From Lysobacter arseniciresistens ZS79 (GTDB lineage: Bacteria > Pseudomonadota > Gammaproteobacteria > Xanthomonadales > Xanthomonadaceae), in the NCBI RefSeq assembly GCF_000768335.1, contig NZ_AVPT01000025.1, positions 1-36,503 on the forward strand: DNA of 36,503 nucleotides, read 5' to 3'. The notes under the pieces are model-generated. The model worked only from the letters and a program-made list of their open reading frames with translations, ran no database searches and was not told the origin of the DNA. Position numbers and translations under genes: made by a program. Positions 23,131-33,462 of the stretch are shown in pieces. How positions within the stretch are numbered: the first letter of the stretch is position 1; each line of letters starts with the position of its first letter.

Positions 23131-23151
23131 AGCCCCGCGCGCGGCGGGGCT
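23131..23151 (-). terminator. Rho-independent-like terminator of the RcnB-like gene
   Basis: AGCCCCGC (23131-23138) pairs with GCGGGGCT (23144-23151), and the stem continues with a bulge through GAG/CTC. On the minus strand it is followed by TTCTCGTTTG. It lies 24 bp after the stop of the RcnB-like gene. Confidence 0.65.
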
Positions 23152-23174
23152 CTCCGGTGCACCGCAATGGCCGC

Positions 23175-23504
23175 TCAGTGGTGCAGCAGGATGTCCGCGA
23201 TGATGCCGGTGGCGACCGCGATCAGGACGTACTTGCCGTCGTCGGTACGCACCCAGCGGTGGCCGCGCGGCGGCGGCGCCAGGCGGTGCGCGCGGTAGTC
23301 CTCGATGTAGTAGCGACGCTCCAGGTAGACCACCGGGATGTGCTCGCCGCGGTTGAAGCCGTGCTTCTTCCAGCCCTTGTGCTTGCCGTTGTCGTGGCCG
23401 TTCCCGTTGCCATGGCCGTTTCCGTGTCCATGGCCCTTGCCGGCCAGCGCGGCGGGCGAGACGGCGAGCAGGGCGAGCGATGCAGCGAGCAGCAGGCGTT
23501 TCAT
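23175..23504 (-). CDS. RcnB-like periplasmic protein with His/Gly-rich segment
   Basis: The product is 109 aa. A signal peptide (MKRLLLAASLALLAVSPAALAG) is followed by GHGHGNGHGNGNGHDNGKHKG, a low-complexity His/Gly/Asn stretch likely to bind metal (written here only as a pattern of His every second or fourth residue over about 20 positions). Then comes the RcnB-type core: ERRYYIEDYRAHRLAPPPRGHRWV and DGKYVLIAVATGIIADIL. RcnB of E. coli is a periplasmic protein tuning nickel and cobalt efflux; relatives are broad and often lack rcnA, as here. ATG 23504 begins the signal peptide. A role in metal handling in the periplasm is inferred. Confidence 0.88.
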   Translation of the reverse strand: MKRLLLAASLALLAVSPAALAGKGHGHGNGHGNGNGHDNGKHKGWKKHGFNRGEHIPVVYLERRYYIEDYRAHRLAPPPRGHRWVRTDDGKYVLIAVATGIIADILLHH

Positions 23505-23629
23505 GGACGGACTCCCGAAGGTGGATCGCCGGATCGTACGGCGCCGGCGGCCGGACGCAATGGCCGCCGCCGTCCCGTCGCTGCAAACCATGACCGCGGT
23601 CGCGTTCGCGGTGCCCTGCTGCCGGGGCC

Positions 23630-24172
23630 TCAGGCGTGCTTGCGGACCCACGCGAGGAAGGCGTTCATCCAGCCCTGCAGGAACTTGCGGCTGTCCTCGC
23701 CGATCTGCCCGTCCTCGGTGAACAGCCCGTCCTTGACCTGGATGAAGGCCTCCGGCTGGCCGAGCGTCGGCATGTCGAGGTAGGCCAGCGTGTTGCGCAG
23801 GTGCTGCTGCGCCAGCGCGCTGCCGATCGCGCCGATCGACGCGCCGATCACGCCGGCCGGCTTGCCGGCCCAGGCGCTCTGGCCGTACGGGCGCGAGGCG
23901 TGGTCGATCGCGTTCTTGAGCACGCCGGGCATTGCGCGGTTGTACTCGGGGGTCACGAACATCACGCCGTCGGCAGCGGCGATCTGCGCCTTCAGGCGCT
24001 TCACCGGCTCGGCCTGGTTGGCGTCGTCGTCCTGATTGTACAGCGGCAGGTCGCCGATTTCGGCGAAGGTGAAGCTGCAGTCGGGTGGCGCCAGCTTCAC
24101 CATCGCTTCGGCGAGCTTGCGGTTGAACGACTCCTGGCGGAGGCTGCCGACGACGACGAGGATCTGGCTCAT
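23630..24172 (-). CDS. NADPH-dependent FMN reductase (flavodoxin-like fold)
   Basis: The product is 180 aa. The FMN phosphate loop [16 protein letters not shown] is near residues 9-24, and [22 protein letters not shown] near 76-97 is the classical block of the ChrR/YieF/ArsH-like FMN reductases. [17 protein letters not shown] continues the fold. The family reduces flavins, quinones, chromate or azo dyes with NAD(P)H, protecting against quinone or metal stress. The physiological acceptor is not evident. ATG 24172 has AGGAG upstream on the minus strand. An upstream in-frame ATG would add a Pro/Ser-rich stretch and is not favoured. Cytosolic; single-gene unit, divergent from an ABC exporter. Confidence 0.94.
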   Translation of the reverse strand: MSQILVVVGSLRQESFNRKLAEAMVKLAPPDCSFTFAEIGDLPLYNQDDDANQAEPVKRLKAQIAAADGVMFVTPEYNRAMPGVLKNAIDHASRPYGQSAWAGKPAGVIGASIGAIGSALAQQHLRNTLAYLDMPTLGQPEAFIQVKDGLFTEDGQIGEDSRKFLQGWMNAFLAWVRKHA

Positions 24173-24371
24173 GGGTGGACTCCTGGCTGGGATCGAGGGG
24201 CTGGTGGGCGCGCCGGAACCGGCACGCGGACAGGCCATCGTGGTCAGGCGGGTGTTAGCGGGCCGTCGAGGGGCCGCGCCGCCGCAACGCGGAACACACT
24301 CTCCCGCCGGAAGGGTTTATCGCCGCCGCCGCCGCGTGCAATCTGGGCTCCCCGTGCCCGCAGGACGCCCC

Positions 24372-26064
<1,693 letters not shown>

Positions 26065-26068
<4 letters not shown>

Positions 26069-26850
26069 GCGCGCTGGAGGCCTCGCCGGTGCTCGCCGCG
26101 CTGGTCGGCGGTTCGGCGGCGGCCGCGGCGACCGCGGCGGGCACGCTGCCGGCCCTGTTCGCCAAGGGCATCGAGCGGCGCACCCAGGACACCCTGCTCG
26201 GCTTCGGCGCCGGCGTGATGCTGGCGGCCACCGCGTTCTCGCTGGTGCTGCCGGGGATCGACGCGGCGCTGTCGCAGGGCGCCGGCGCCTGGGGCGCGGG
26301 CCTGCTGGTCGGGCTGTCGATCCTGGCCGGCGCGGCGCTGGTGATGGCGATGGACCGGGCGGTGCCGCACGAGCATTTCATCAAGGGGCCGGAGGGCGCC
26401 AACTGGCCGCGGCTGCGGCGGACCTGGCTGTTCGTGTTCGCGATCGCGCTGCACAACCTGCCCGAGGGCCTGGCGATCGGCGTCGCCTACGCGACCGACA
26501 TCGGCCGCGGCCACGCACTGGCCACCGGCATCGCGCTGCAGGACATCCCCGAAGGGCTGGTGGTGGCGGTCGCACTGATCGCCGCGGGCATGGCGCGGGT
26601 GCCGGCGGTGCTGGTCGGCGTCGCCTCGGGCCTGGTCGAACCGGTCGGCGCGGTGGCCGGCGCGGCCGCGGTGGTCGCGCTGCCGCTGCTGTTGCCGATC
26701 GGGCTGGGCGTGGCGGCCGGGGCGATGCTGTTCGTGGTCAGCCACGAGATCATCCCCGAGTCGCACCGGCAGGGGCACGAGAAGTTCGCCACCGCCGGGT
26801 TGATGGTCGGCTTCGTGCTGATGATGCTGCTGGACACCGCGCTGGGCTGA
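26065..26850 (+). CDS. ZIP family metal transporter
   Basis: The product is 261 aa with eight hydrophobic segments. Conserved metal-site motifs are HNLPEG (about residues 131-136) and QDIPEG (about 160-165), and [13 protein letters not shown] near 226-238. These mark the ZupT/GufA type that takes up zinc, iron, manganese or other divalent metals. The GTG start overlaps the stop of the ABC permease by GTGA, so the gene is co-translated with an exporter, which is unusual for ZIP. A functional link is not obvious; metal supply for the exported product or simple operon shuffling are both possible. Confidence 0.95.
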
Positions 26851-26877
26851 GCGTCGCGCCCACCCACGCAGCCGTGC

Positions 26878-28488
26878 TCAGGCGACGTCGTGCCCCAGCG
26901 CGTGCTGGATGTCCTCCAGCCGGTGGCCGCGGGTCTCGATGCCGCTGCGCAGCAGCATCGCCGCCGAAGCCGCCATCGGCAGCGCGATCAGCAGCGCCGA
27001 CCACGACAGGTGCGCGAACAGCCCGGCCACGCCGAGGCCGGCGCCGAGGATGCCGCCGAACTTGGAACTGGCCGCGATCACCCCGGCGCCGGTGCCGCGC
27101 AGGTGCACCGGGAAGATCTCCGCCGCGTACGGGATCAGCATCGCGATCACCCCGCTGCTGCTGACCAGCAGTGCCGCGGTGGCCGCGGTGGTGATGGTCG
27201 CCGAGCGCAGCCCGGCCAGGTCGATCGCGACGAACGCAAGCAGCGACAGCGCGGTCAGCGCGATGAACAGCACCAGCGAGCGCACCGAGCTCCAGCGGTG
27301 GTACAGCCACACCACCACGCCGATGCCCGGCAGCGCCAGCAGCGCCGACTGCGCCAGCAGCGCGCTGGCGGCCTCCGGGTCGACGCCCAACTGCACCAGG
27401 TTGACCGGCAGCCACAGCACGAAGCCGAACGTCACCAGCCCCCAGGCCACGCCGCAGGTCGCCAGCGCCCAGCTGATCCGGGCGTGGCGGCCGCGCATCA
27501 GCTGGCGCAGGCCGGCGACCGGGTGGCGCTCGTCGATGACCGGCGGCGGCGGGTGGCCGGCCTCGTCGCGCTCCGGCGCCAGCGTCGAGAACCGCGCCAG
27601 CACCGCCCGCGCCTGGTCCGGCAGGCCGACGCTGGCGAGGAACCGCGGCGATTCGGGAATGAAACGGTTGAGGAAGATGATCAGTGCGCCGGTCGGCAGC
27701 CCCAGCAGCCACAGCGCCCGCCAGCTCAGCAGCGGCTCCAGCAGGGTCGCCGCGCCGGCCGCGGCGAGGTAGCCGGCCGAGGTGCCGATGCCGCCGAGCG
27801 CGACCAGCAGCCAGCCGCGGTGGGCGGCCGGGATGGTCTCGGCCATCAGGGTGAACACGATCGGCAGCAGGCCGCCGGCCGACGCGCCCATCAGGAAGCA
27901 CATCACCAGGTTCCACTCGAATGCCGGCATCGCCCCGCAGATCGCGGTGCCCATGAACATCAGCGCCGACAGCAGGATCGCCGCGCGGCGCCCGAACACG
28001 TCCGCCAGCCGGCCCCACGCGACCGAACCCAGGGTGGTGCCGACCAGCGCCACCAGCGCCAGCAGGCCGGCCGACTGCTCGGCGATGCCGTACTCCGCGG
28101 TCATGCCCGGGATCACGAAGCCGGTGGTGGCCGGCTTCATGACGTCGACGGTGAGCGCCACCACCAGCACCGCCACCAGCTTCCAGTGTTCGCGGTTGAG
28201 CGCGGCGCCGTCGGCGACGTGGAACCGCAGCGGCTCGCCGGCGCCCGACAGCACCCGGCGCATCTGCGCCAGCCGCGGCATCAGTCCGTAGAACGCCAGC
28301 GCCAGCCCGGCCGGGATGACCGCCATGCCGGCCAGCATCCAACCGTCCATCGGCATGCCGACCATCTGCCAGTGGGTGTGCCGGCCCATCAGGAACATCG
28401 GCATGTGCGAGAACACCCCGGCCACCAGCAGGGCGCAGCCGAGCCAGAACGCGACGGGGTGGTGGAACGACAGGCTTCGGGTGGTCAT
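26878..28488 (-). CDS. MFS transporter (sugar-porter/AAHS-like)
   Basis: The product is 536 aa from ATG 28488. Two extra N-terminal helices precede the usual twelve: GCALLVAGVFSHMPMFLMGR and GMAVIPAGLALAFYGL. The MFS signatures follow: GRLADVFGRRAAILLSAL after helix 2, MAETIPAAHRG in the N-half, IPESPRFL before the middle loop, and AEIFPVHLRGTGAG in the C-half. The latter is typical of metabolite:H+ symporters (aromatic acid, sugar or sialate families). A soluble loop of about 60 residues lies between the halves. The longer-than-usual N-terminus is real coding with high GC3. Substrate unknown. The gene points toward the ZIP gene. Its upstream gap holds a run of nine G. Confidence 0.92.
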   Translation of the reverse strand: MTTRSLSFHHPVAFWLGCALLVAGVFSHMPMFLMGRHTHWQMVGMPMDGWMLAGMAVIPAGLALAFYGLMPRLAQMRRVLSGAGEPLRFHVADGAALNREHWKLVAVLVVALTVDVMKPATTGFVIPGMTAEYGIAEQSAGLLALVALVGTTLGSVAWGRLADVFGRRAAILLSALMFMGTAICGAMPAFEWNLVMCFLMGASAGGLLPIVFTLMAETIPAAHRGWLLVALGGIGTSAGYLAAAGAATLLEPLLSWRALWLLGLPTGALIIFLNRFIPESPRFLASVGLPDQARAVLARFSTLAPERDEAGHPPPPVIDERHPVAGLRQLMRGRHARISWALATCGVAWGLVTFGFVLWLPVNLVQLGVDPEAASALLAQSALLALPGIGVVVWLYHRWSSVRSLVLFIALTALSLLAFVAIDLAGLRSATITTAATAALLVSSSGVIAMLIPYAAEIFPVHLRGTGAGVIAASSKFGGILGAGLGVAGLFAHLSWSALLIALPMAASAAMLLRSGIETRGHRLEDIQHALGHDVA

Positions 28489-28522
28489 CGGCGGCGGCGC
28501 GGCGATGCCGCGGCCCGGCGGC

Positions 28523-28531
28523 GGGGGGGGG
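28523..28531. repeat. G9 homopolymer upstream of the MFS gene
   Basis: Nine consecutive G at 28523-28531, 35 bp before the MFS start on its coding-strand upstream side and 29 bp after the DUF3297 stop. Slippage here would shift promoter or leader spacing. Confidence 0.9.
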
Positions 28532-28559
28532 CGGCAGCCGCGGGCGGCGCGGGTGCCGG

Positions 28560-28811
28560 TCAGTCCTGGCCGGCGGTGTCGAGGAAGTACGGCTCGACCG
28601 TGCCGTTGACCTTCATCGTCATCGGCTGGCCGCGGCGGTCCAGCGACTTGCCGACGGGCAGGCGGACCCAGCCCTCGCTGACGCAGTATTCCTCGACGTT
28701 GTGGCGCTCGACCCCGTTGAAACGGATGCCGATGCCGCGCTCGAGCACGGCCGCGTCGTGGTGCGGGCTGCGGGGATCGGTGGCGAGGCGGTCGGGCGGG
28801 GTGTCGGTCAT
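28560..28811 (-). CDS. DUF3297 family protein
   Basis: The product is 83 aa. It reads MTDTPPDRLATDPRSPHHD, then a compact core: LERGIGIRFNGVERHNVEEYCVSEGWVRLPVGKSLDR and GQPMTMKVNGTVEPYFLD. This is the entire length of DUF3297, a small cytosolic family of unknown function, sometimes mis-annotated as glutathione peroxidase. No Cys-peroxidase motif is present: the only Cys is in EEYCVSEG. The start codon is ATG 28811. It lies 71 bp upstream of the MFS gene and could share its transcript. Confidence 0.92.
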   Translation of the reverse strand: MTDTPPDRLATDPRSPHHDAAVLERGIGIRFNGVERHNVEEYCVSEGWVRLPVGKSLDRRGQPMTMKVNGTVEPYFLDTAGQD

Positions 28812-28913
28812 CGGGGCTGTCTCGGCAGGCGGCGACGGGCCGCGGGCAGGGCGACAGGATACTGCCCGCCGGGGCGGCCATGAACGGGGCGCACGGCCGT
28901 CATCGACGTGTTA

Positions 28914-28942
28914 TTGCAATCGGCCGCAGGGCGGGCTAGGGT
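28914..28942 (+). promoter_or_regulatory. Candidate promoter of the cold-shock gene
   Basis: TTGCAA (28914-28919), 17 bases, TAGGGT (28937-28942). A transcript from here would have a leader of about 140 bases before ATG 29093, typical of cold-shock genes whose leaders fold by temperature. Confidence 0.45.
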
Positions 28943-29092
28943 TCGCGTGCTGCTTGCCAGGGTCACCGTGAATCGTGGCCCGATGCCGTAGATCCCAGAT
29001 CCGCTACATCGTTGCACCTCGCTTACTCCTTGCAACCAGCACCCCGCCGCATCCGCGGCACTACACAAAAAACTGTTCCAGGGAGCAAGAAA

Positions 29093-29302
29093 ATGTCGAA
29101 CCGTGAAACCGGTACCGTCAAGTGGTTCAACGATGCCAAGGGCTTTGGCTTCATCAGCCGTGAGAACGGCGAGGACGTCTTCGTCCACTTCCGCGCCATC
29201 CAGGGCAACGGCTTCAAGTCGCTGCAGGAAGGCCAGAAGGTCAGCTTCACCGTGACCCAGGGCCAGAAGGGCCTGCAGGCGGACATGGTCGAAGCGCTGT
29301 AA
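29093..29302 (+). CDS. Cold-shock protein (CspA family)
   Basis: The product is 69 aa, a single cold-shock domain. Both RNA-binding motifs are intact: KGFGFISRE (RNP1, residues about 16-24) and DVFVHF (RNP2, about 28-33). GTVKWFNDA opens the beta-barrel. It binds single-stranded RNA or DNA as a chaperone in the cytosol. ATG 29093 has GGGAG about 8-12 bases upstream; the in-frame upstream ATG at 29012 would add a Pro/Arg-rich stretch that no member has. A long leader and a strong terminator at 29345 frame it as a single-gene unit. Confidence 0.97.
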   Translation: MSNRETGTVKWFNDAKGFGFISRENGEDVFVHFRAIQGNGFKSLQEGQKVSFTVTQGQKGLQADMVEAL

Positions 29303-29344
29303 GGCATCGACGACGCAGCCGCCACGGCGGCCGCAACGTGATCC

Positions 29345-29378
29345 AGGAAAACCCGGCCTCGGCCGGGTTTTCTTTTTG
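29345..29378 (+). terminator. Rho-independent terminator of the cold-shock gene
   Basis: The stem GAAAACCCGGC/GCCGGGTTTTC (29347-29357 with 29362-29372) with a four-base loop is followed by TTTTT at 29373-29377. This is the clearest intrinsic terminator in the window. Confidence 0.93.
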
Positions 29379-29449
29379 GGTGCGGTCGCGGCCACGCCAC
29401 GTCCATGCCGGCCATCGCGGACTGGCCACCGGTTCGCACGGGAGCTCGC

Positions 29450-29527
29450 ATGCGCCTGCAGGGCAAGCTGGTCGAGAAGTACGACATCGGCTGGACCAAC
29501 GGGGTCACCCGGATGCTGCTGCAGTAA
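29450..29527 (+). CDS. Possible 25-residue microprotein
   Basis: A short frame starts at ATG 29450 with GGGAG five bases before it (29440-29444) and ends at TAA 29525-29527. It encodes MRLQGKLVEKYDIGW followed by TNGVTRMLLQ. Nearly all third bases are G or C, as in the genes around it. An in-frame ATG at 29405 would give 40 residues but lacks a ribosome site. No signal peptide or family was recognised. It could be a real small protein or the last piece of a decayed gene. Confidence 0.4.
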   Translation: MRLQGKLVEKYDIGWTNGVTRMLLQ

Positions 29528-29536
29528 CGGCTCGGC

Positions 29537-29848
29537 TCAGTCGAGGCGGTGCCCGGGGTCGAGCCGGCGCACCTCGCGGATGCTGTCGACCCACAGGTCG
29601 CGCCAGCCGGCCGCTTCGGGGTGGTCCAGCGCCGGCTGCTCGATCCGCACCACCGCGTTCATGCCCTCGCTGCCGTCGGGGCCGAAGAACACCTGCGCGA
29701 CCGGCCGCGCGGCGACGATGCCGGTGACCTCGCTGCCGTCCTCCAGGCCCAGCACCACGTGGGCGCCGTTGGGCAGCCGTTCGATGTTGCGATGCATCGC
29801 GGCGATCGCGGCGGGGTCGGTGTGGACGCGTTCGGCGTTGCGGGTCAT
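29537..29848 (-). CDS. DUF3247 family protein
   Basis: The product is 103 aa from ATG 29848, which has GGAGAC upstream on the minus strand. The family pattern is clear: RNIERLPNGAHVVLGLEDGSEVTGIVAARPVAQVFF, then GSEGMNAVVRIEQPA and WRDLWVDSIREVRRL. It looks like a small SH3-like or Sm-like beta-barrel (alternating strands, G-rich turns), so RNA or protein binding is conceivable. The family is common in Xanthomonadaceae and has no known function. It is divergent from ku, with 143 bp between starts. Confidence 0.9.
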   Translation of the reverse strand: MTRNAERVHTDPAAIAAMHRNIERLPNGAHVVLGLEDGSEVTGIVAARPVAQVFFGPDGSEGMNAVVRIEQPALDHPEAAGWRDLWVDSIREVRRLDPGHRLD

Positions 29849-29991
29849 CGGTCGTCTCCGGGGCGGGGCTGGCACGACGCTAGCGCCGGCGGCGGCAAAC
29901 CGCGGTGAACCCGGCGCCGCCATTCAACACGCGCGTCACGTTTGCCTCTCGATACTCGACGGCCCGCCCGCAGCGCAGCAGGAGCCCCGCC

Positions 29992-30951
29992 ATGGCCCGC
30001 CCGATCTGGTCCGGAACGCTGTCGTTCGGCCTGCTCAACATCCCGGTGTCGCTGATGTCGGGCGAACGCAAGACCGACATCTCGTTCCGGATGCTGGACT
30101 CGCGCAACAACCAGCCGATCCGCTACGAGCGGGTCAACGCCGAGACCGGCGAGGAAGTCGCGTGGAAGGACATCGTCAAGGCGTTCGAGTACGACAAGGG
30201 CAGCTACGTCGTGCTGGAACCCGACGACATCAAGTCGGCCGCGCCGGAGAGCCACGACGCGATCGAGGTCGAGGCCTTCGTCGACGTCGCCGCGATCGGC
30301 CCGCAGTACTTCGAGAAACCCTACGTGCTGGTGCCGGCCAAGAAGGCCGAGAAGGGCTACGTGCTGCTGCGCGAGGCGCTGGCGAAGACCGGCAGGATCG
30401 GCATCGCACGGGTGGTGATCCGCACCCGCGAGAGCCTGTGCGCGGTGATGCCGCAGGACAACGCGCTGCTGCTGATGATGATGCGCTACCCGCAGGAGCT
30501 GGTGGACATCGACGAGTACCGCATCCCCGAGGGCAAGAGCAGCGAGTACCGCATCACCGACAAGGAGCTGGAGTTCTCCGAGCAGCTGATCCAGACCATG
30601 TCCGGCGAATGGGAGCCGGAGCAGTACCGCGACGAGTTCCGCCAGCGCCTGCAGGACGTCATCACCAGGCGGATGAAGGACAAGGGCGTGGTGAAGCACG
30701 GCGACGAGGAACCGCCGGTGCACGAGCATGCCGCGACCAACGTGGTCGACTTCATGGAACTGCTGCAGCAGAGCATCGCCAGGAAGCAGCGCACGCCGGC
30801 GAAGAAGGCCGGCAAGGCGGCCGATGACGACGGAAAGGACGCCAAACCGAAGAAGGCGGCGAAGAAGACCGCGAAGAAGGCCGCGTCGAAGAAGCCGGCA
30901 GCCAAGAAGACCGCGGCGAAGAAGAAAGCGTCCGGCAGGAAGGCCGCGTAA
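29992..30951 (+). CDS. ku: DNA end-binding protein Ku (NHEJ)
   Basis: The product is 319 aa. The first residues ARPIWSGTLSFGLLNIPVSLMS are the conserved Ku start, followed by FRMLDSRNNQPIRYERVN, the core beta-barrel with YFEKPYVLVPAKKAEKGYVLLREAL, and HEHAATNVVDFMELLQQSI at the end of the core. Homodimers ring DNA double-strand ends and recruit LigD. From about residue 268 onward there is a Lys/Ala/Pro-rich tail with repeated KKA/AKK units, which binds DNA non-specifically and lets Ku thread inward in other species. ATG 29992 has AGGAG at 29979-29983. ligD begins nine bases after the stop, so both are one transcript. Confidence 0.98.
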   Translation: MARPIWSGTLSFGLLNIPVSLMSGERKTDISFRMLDSRNNQPIRYERVNAETGEEVAWKDIVKAFEYDKGSYVVLEPDDIKSAAPESHDAIEVEAFVDVAAIGPQYFEKPYVLVPAKKAEKGYVLLREALAKTGRIGIARVVIRTRESLCAVMPQDNALLLMMMRYPQELVDIDEYRIPEGKSSEYRITDKELEFSEQLIQTMSGEWEPEQYRDEFRQRLQDVITRRMKDKGVVKHGDEEPPVHEHAATNVVDFMELLQQSIARKQRTPAKKAGKAADDDGKDAKPKKAAKKTAKKAASKKPAAKKTAAKKKASGRKAA

Positions 30952-30960
30952 AGCCGCCCC

Positions 30961-33462
30961 ATGAGCCTGCGCGAATACGCCCGCAAGCGCCGCTTCGACC
31001 AGACCCCGGAGCCCGCCGACGGCGCCCACGGCAAGCGCGGCCGGCGGCCGATCTTCGTCATCCAGCTGCACCACGCCAGCGTGCGCCACTACGACTTCCG
31101 GCTGGAGATGGACGGCGCGCTCAAGAGCTGGTCGGTGCCGAAGGGGCCGTCGCTGCGGGTCGGCGAGAAGCGCCTTGCGGTCGAGGTCGAGGACCATCCG
31201 CTGGGCTACGCCGACTTCGAGGGCGACATCCCCGAGGGCCATTACGGCGCCGGCCACGTCGACCTGTTCGACCGCGGCGTGTGGAGCAGCAACGGCGACC
31301 CGCTGGAGGCGCTGGCGGCCGGCAAGATCGACTTCGTCCTGCACGGCCGGAAGCTCGGCGGCGGCTGGAAGCTGGTGCGCACGGGAGGCGGTGCCGGTAA
31401 AAGCCGGGCCAGCAAGCCGCAGTGGCTGCTGATCAAGCGCGACGACGAGTACGCCGCCGACACCGAGGCCGACCAGCTGACCGACGCCCAGACGCCGAAG
31501 GGCTGGAAGGGACGGCGGCCGTCGGGGCCGCCCAGGTCCGCCGATGCACGCGCGAACCCGCCGACGAAGACGACGGCCCCCGTGCGCAAACCGCGCCGCC
31601 GCCACAAAGTCGACTGGGCCGCCCGCGCCGCCGCACTTGACGATGCGAAACCGCTGCGTGGCTCCACCGCGGTCGATCCGCAACTGGCGACCCTGCGCGC
31701 GTCCCCGCCGGCCGGTGAGGGCTGGCTGCACGAACTCAAGTGGGACGGCTACCGGCTGCTCGCGCGTATCGATGGTGGCCGGGCCAGCCTGCGCTCACGC
31801 AACGGCCTCGACTGGACCGCCGACTACCCCGACATCGTCGCCGCGCTGGAGGCGCTCGGCGTTGGCGATGCCAGCCTCGATGGTGAACTGATCGCGCTCG
31901 ACGCCAAGGGCCGCAACAGCTTCTCCGAGCTGCAGCGCACGATCGAGGGCAGCGCCAACGCCACCCTGCGTTACGTCGTCTTCGATCTGCCGACGCTGGC
32001 CGGCATCGATCTCACCGGCACCCGGTTGGACGCGCGCAAGGTGCTGCTGGAGGAACTGCTGGAAGGCGTCGAGAAGGACGGCGTGCTTGCGTACAGCCGG
32101 CACATCGTCGGCCACGGTGACGAGGTGTTCGCCGCCAGCCGCGGGCAGGAAATGGAGGGCATCATCAGCAAGGCCGCCAGCGCGCACTACGCGCCGGGGC
32201 GCTCGCAGACCTGGCTGAAGATCAAGCACGCGCAGACCGACGAATTCATCGTGGTCGGCTACACCGCACCGAAGCGTTCGCGGGTAGGGTTCGGTTCGCT
32301 GCTGATGGCCACGCGCGACGCCGGGCGGCTCAAGTACGTCGGCCGGGTCGGTACCGGGTTCGACGATGCGAAGCTGCGTTCACTGACCGCTCGGCTGGAG
32401 AAGCTGTCGCGCCGCGAGCCGACCGTGTTGTTGCCGGCGCACGTCCCGTTCGCGCCGCGCGACGTGACCTGGGTCGAGCCGCGGCTGGTGGCCGAGCTGG
32501 CGTTTCGCGGCTGGGGCAAGGAGGGGCTGCTGCGGCAGGCCAGTTTCCAGCGGCTGCGCGATGACAAGGAGGCGAGCGACGTGGGCGAAACCGACACCTT
32601 CAGGCTGAGCAGCCCGGGGAAGCTGGTCTACCCGGCGGAAAAGATCACCAAGCAGCAGGTCGCCGACTACTACCGCGCGATCGCGCCGCAGCTGCTGCCG
32701 GAGGTCGCCGGCCGGCCGCTGTCGATGCTGCGCTGCCCGGACGGGGTCAAGGGCCCGTGCTTCTTCCAGAAGCACCACGCCGACAGCCTCGGCGATCACG
32801 TGCACGCGGTGCCGATCCGCGAGAAGGGCGTCGGTGCAACCGGGGACTACGTCTATATCGACGATGTCGCCGGCCTGCTCGACCTGGTGCAGATGAACGT
32901 GCTCGAGCTGCACCCGTGGGGCTCGCGGGTCGATGACGTCGAGCACCCCGACCGGCTGGTGTTCGACCTCGACCCGGGCGAGGGGGTGAAGTGGCCGGCG
33001 ATCAAGGCCGCCGCCCGCGACATCCGCGCGCGCCTGGAGGAGATCGGCATGCGGGGCTTCCTGCGGCTGTCGGGTGGCAAGGGCCTGCACGTGGTGGTGC
33101 CGATCGCGCCGGGGCCGGGCTGGGCCGAGGCGAAGGCGTTCTGCGAGGCGTTCGCCGACGCGCTCGCGACGCAGGCGCCGGACAAGTACGTCGCCACCGC
33201 TTCGAAGGCCAAGCGCAAAGGCGTGATCTTCATCGACTGGCTGCGCAACGGCCGCGGCGCCACCAGCGTCGCCAGCTGGTCGCTGCGCGCGCGCGCCGGC
33301 GCCGGCGTTGCGGTGCCGCTGCGCTGGGACGAGCTGGGGCGGACGAAGTCGGGCGCCGACTACAACCTCGAACGCGCCCTGCGTCGCGCCGCCGGCTTGC
33401 GGAAGGACCCATGGGAGGGATGGGAGCAGGCAACGAAGCAGAAGCTCGCCGGGTTCTCGTAG
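30961..33462 (+). CDS. ligD: Multifunctional DNA ligase D (PE-LIG-POL)
   Basis: The product is 833 aa with three enzyme domains in the order phosphoesterase, ligase, polymerase. The phosphoesterase domain (about 30-185) has FVIQLHHASVRHYDFRLEMDG and DIPEGHYGAGHV. After a basic Pro/Lys linker, the ATP-dependent ligase (about 225-510) carries the nucleotidyl-accepting Lys260 in ELKWDGYR, SLDGELIALD and EGIISKAASAHY. The primase-like polymerase (about 555-825) has the metal-binding Asp669/Asp671 in VFDLDPGEG, SGGKGLHVVVP and FIDWLRNGRGATSVASWSLRA. It processes and seals broken ends with Ku. Its TAG stop (33460-33462) lies inside a REP-like repeat. This order is one of the known ones in Proteobacteria. 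Confidence 0.98.
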   Translation: MSLREYARKRRFDQTPEPADGAHGKRGRRPIFVIQLHHASVRHYDFRLEMDGALKSWSVPKGPSLRVGEKRLAVEVEDHPLGYADFEGDIPEGHYGAGHVDLFDRGVWSSNGDPLEALAAGKIDFVLHGRKLGGGWKLVRTGGGAGKSRASKPQWLLIKRDDEYAADTEADQLTDAQTPKGWKGRRPSGPPRSADARANPPTKTTAPVRKPRRRHKVDWAARAAALDDAKPLRGSTAVDPQLATLRASPPAGEGWLHELKWDGYRLLARIDGGRASLRSRNGLDWTADYPDIVAALEALGVGDASLDGELIALDAKGRNSFSELQRTIEGSANATLRYVVFDLPTLAGIDLTGTRLDARKVLLEELLEGVEKDGVLAYSRHIVGHGDEVFAASRGQEMEGIISKAASAHYAPGRSQTWLKIKHAQTDEFIVVGYTAPKRSRVGFGSLLMATRDAGRLKYVGRVGTGFDDAKLRSLTARLEKLSRREPTVLLPAHVPFAPRDVTWVEPRLVAELAFRGWGKEGLLRQASFQRLRDDKEASDVGETDTFRLSSPGKLVYPAEKITKQQVADYYRAIAPQLLPEVAGRPLSMLRCPDGVKGPCFFQKHHADSLGDHVHAVPIREKGVGATGDYVYIDDVAGLLDLVQMNVLELHPWGSRVDDVEHPDRLVFDLDPGEGVKWPAIKAAARDIRARLEEIGMRGFLRLSGGKGLHVVVPIAPGPGWAEAKAFCEAFADALATQAPDKYVATASKAKRKGVIFIDWLRNGRGATSVASWSLRARAGAGVAVPLRWDELGRTKSGADYNLERALRRAAGLRKDPWEGWEQATKQKLAGFS

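Noticed and set aside
23395-23450. His/Gly/Asn-rich repeat inside the RcnB-like gene as a possible CRISPR or tandem repeat
   Set aside because: It is a coding low-complexity stretch with imperfect units and no spacers.
26890-28971. A plus-strand open frame of 693 codons opposite the MFS gene
   Set aside because: It is rich in Gln, Arg, His and Ala with no recognisable motif, whereas the minus strand encodes a clear MFS protein.
29845-31731. A minus-strand open frame of 628 codons opposite ku and ligD
   Set aside because: The plus strand encodes Ku and LigD with all motifs; the antisense frame is Arg/Leu/Gly repeats.
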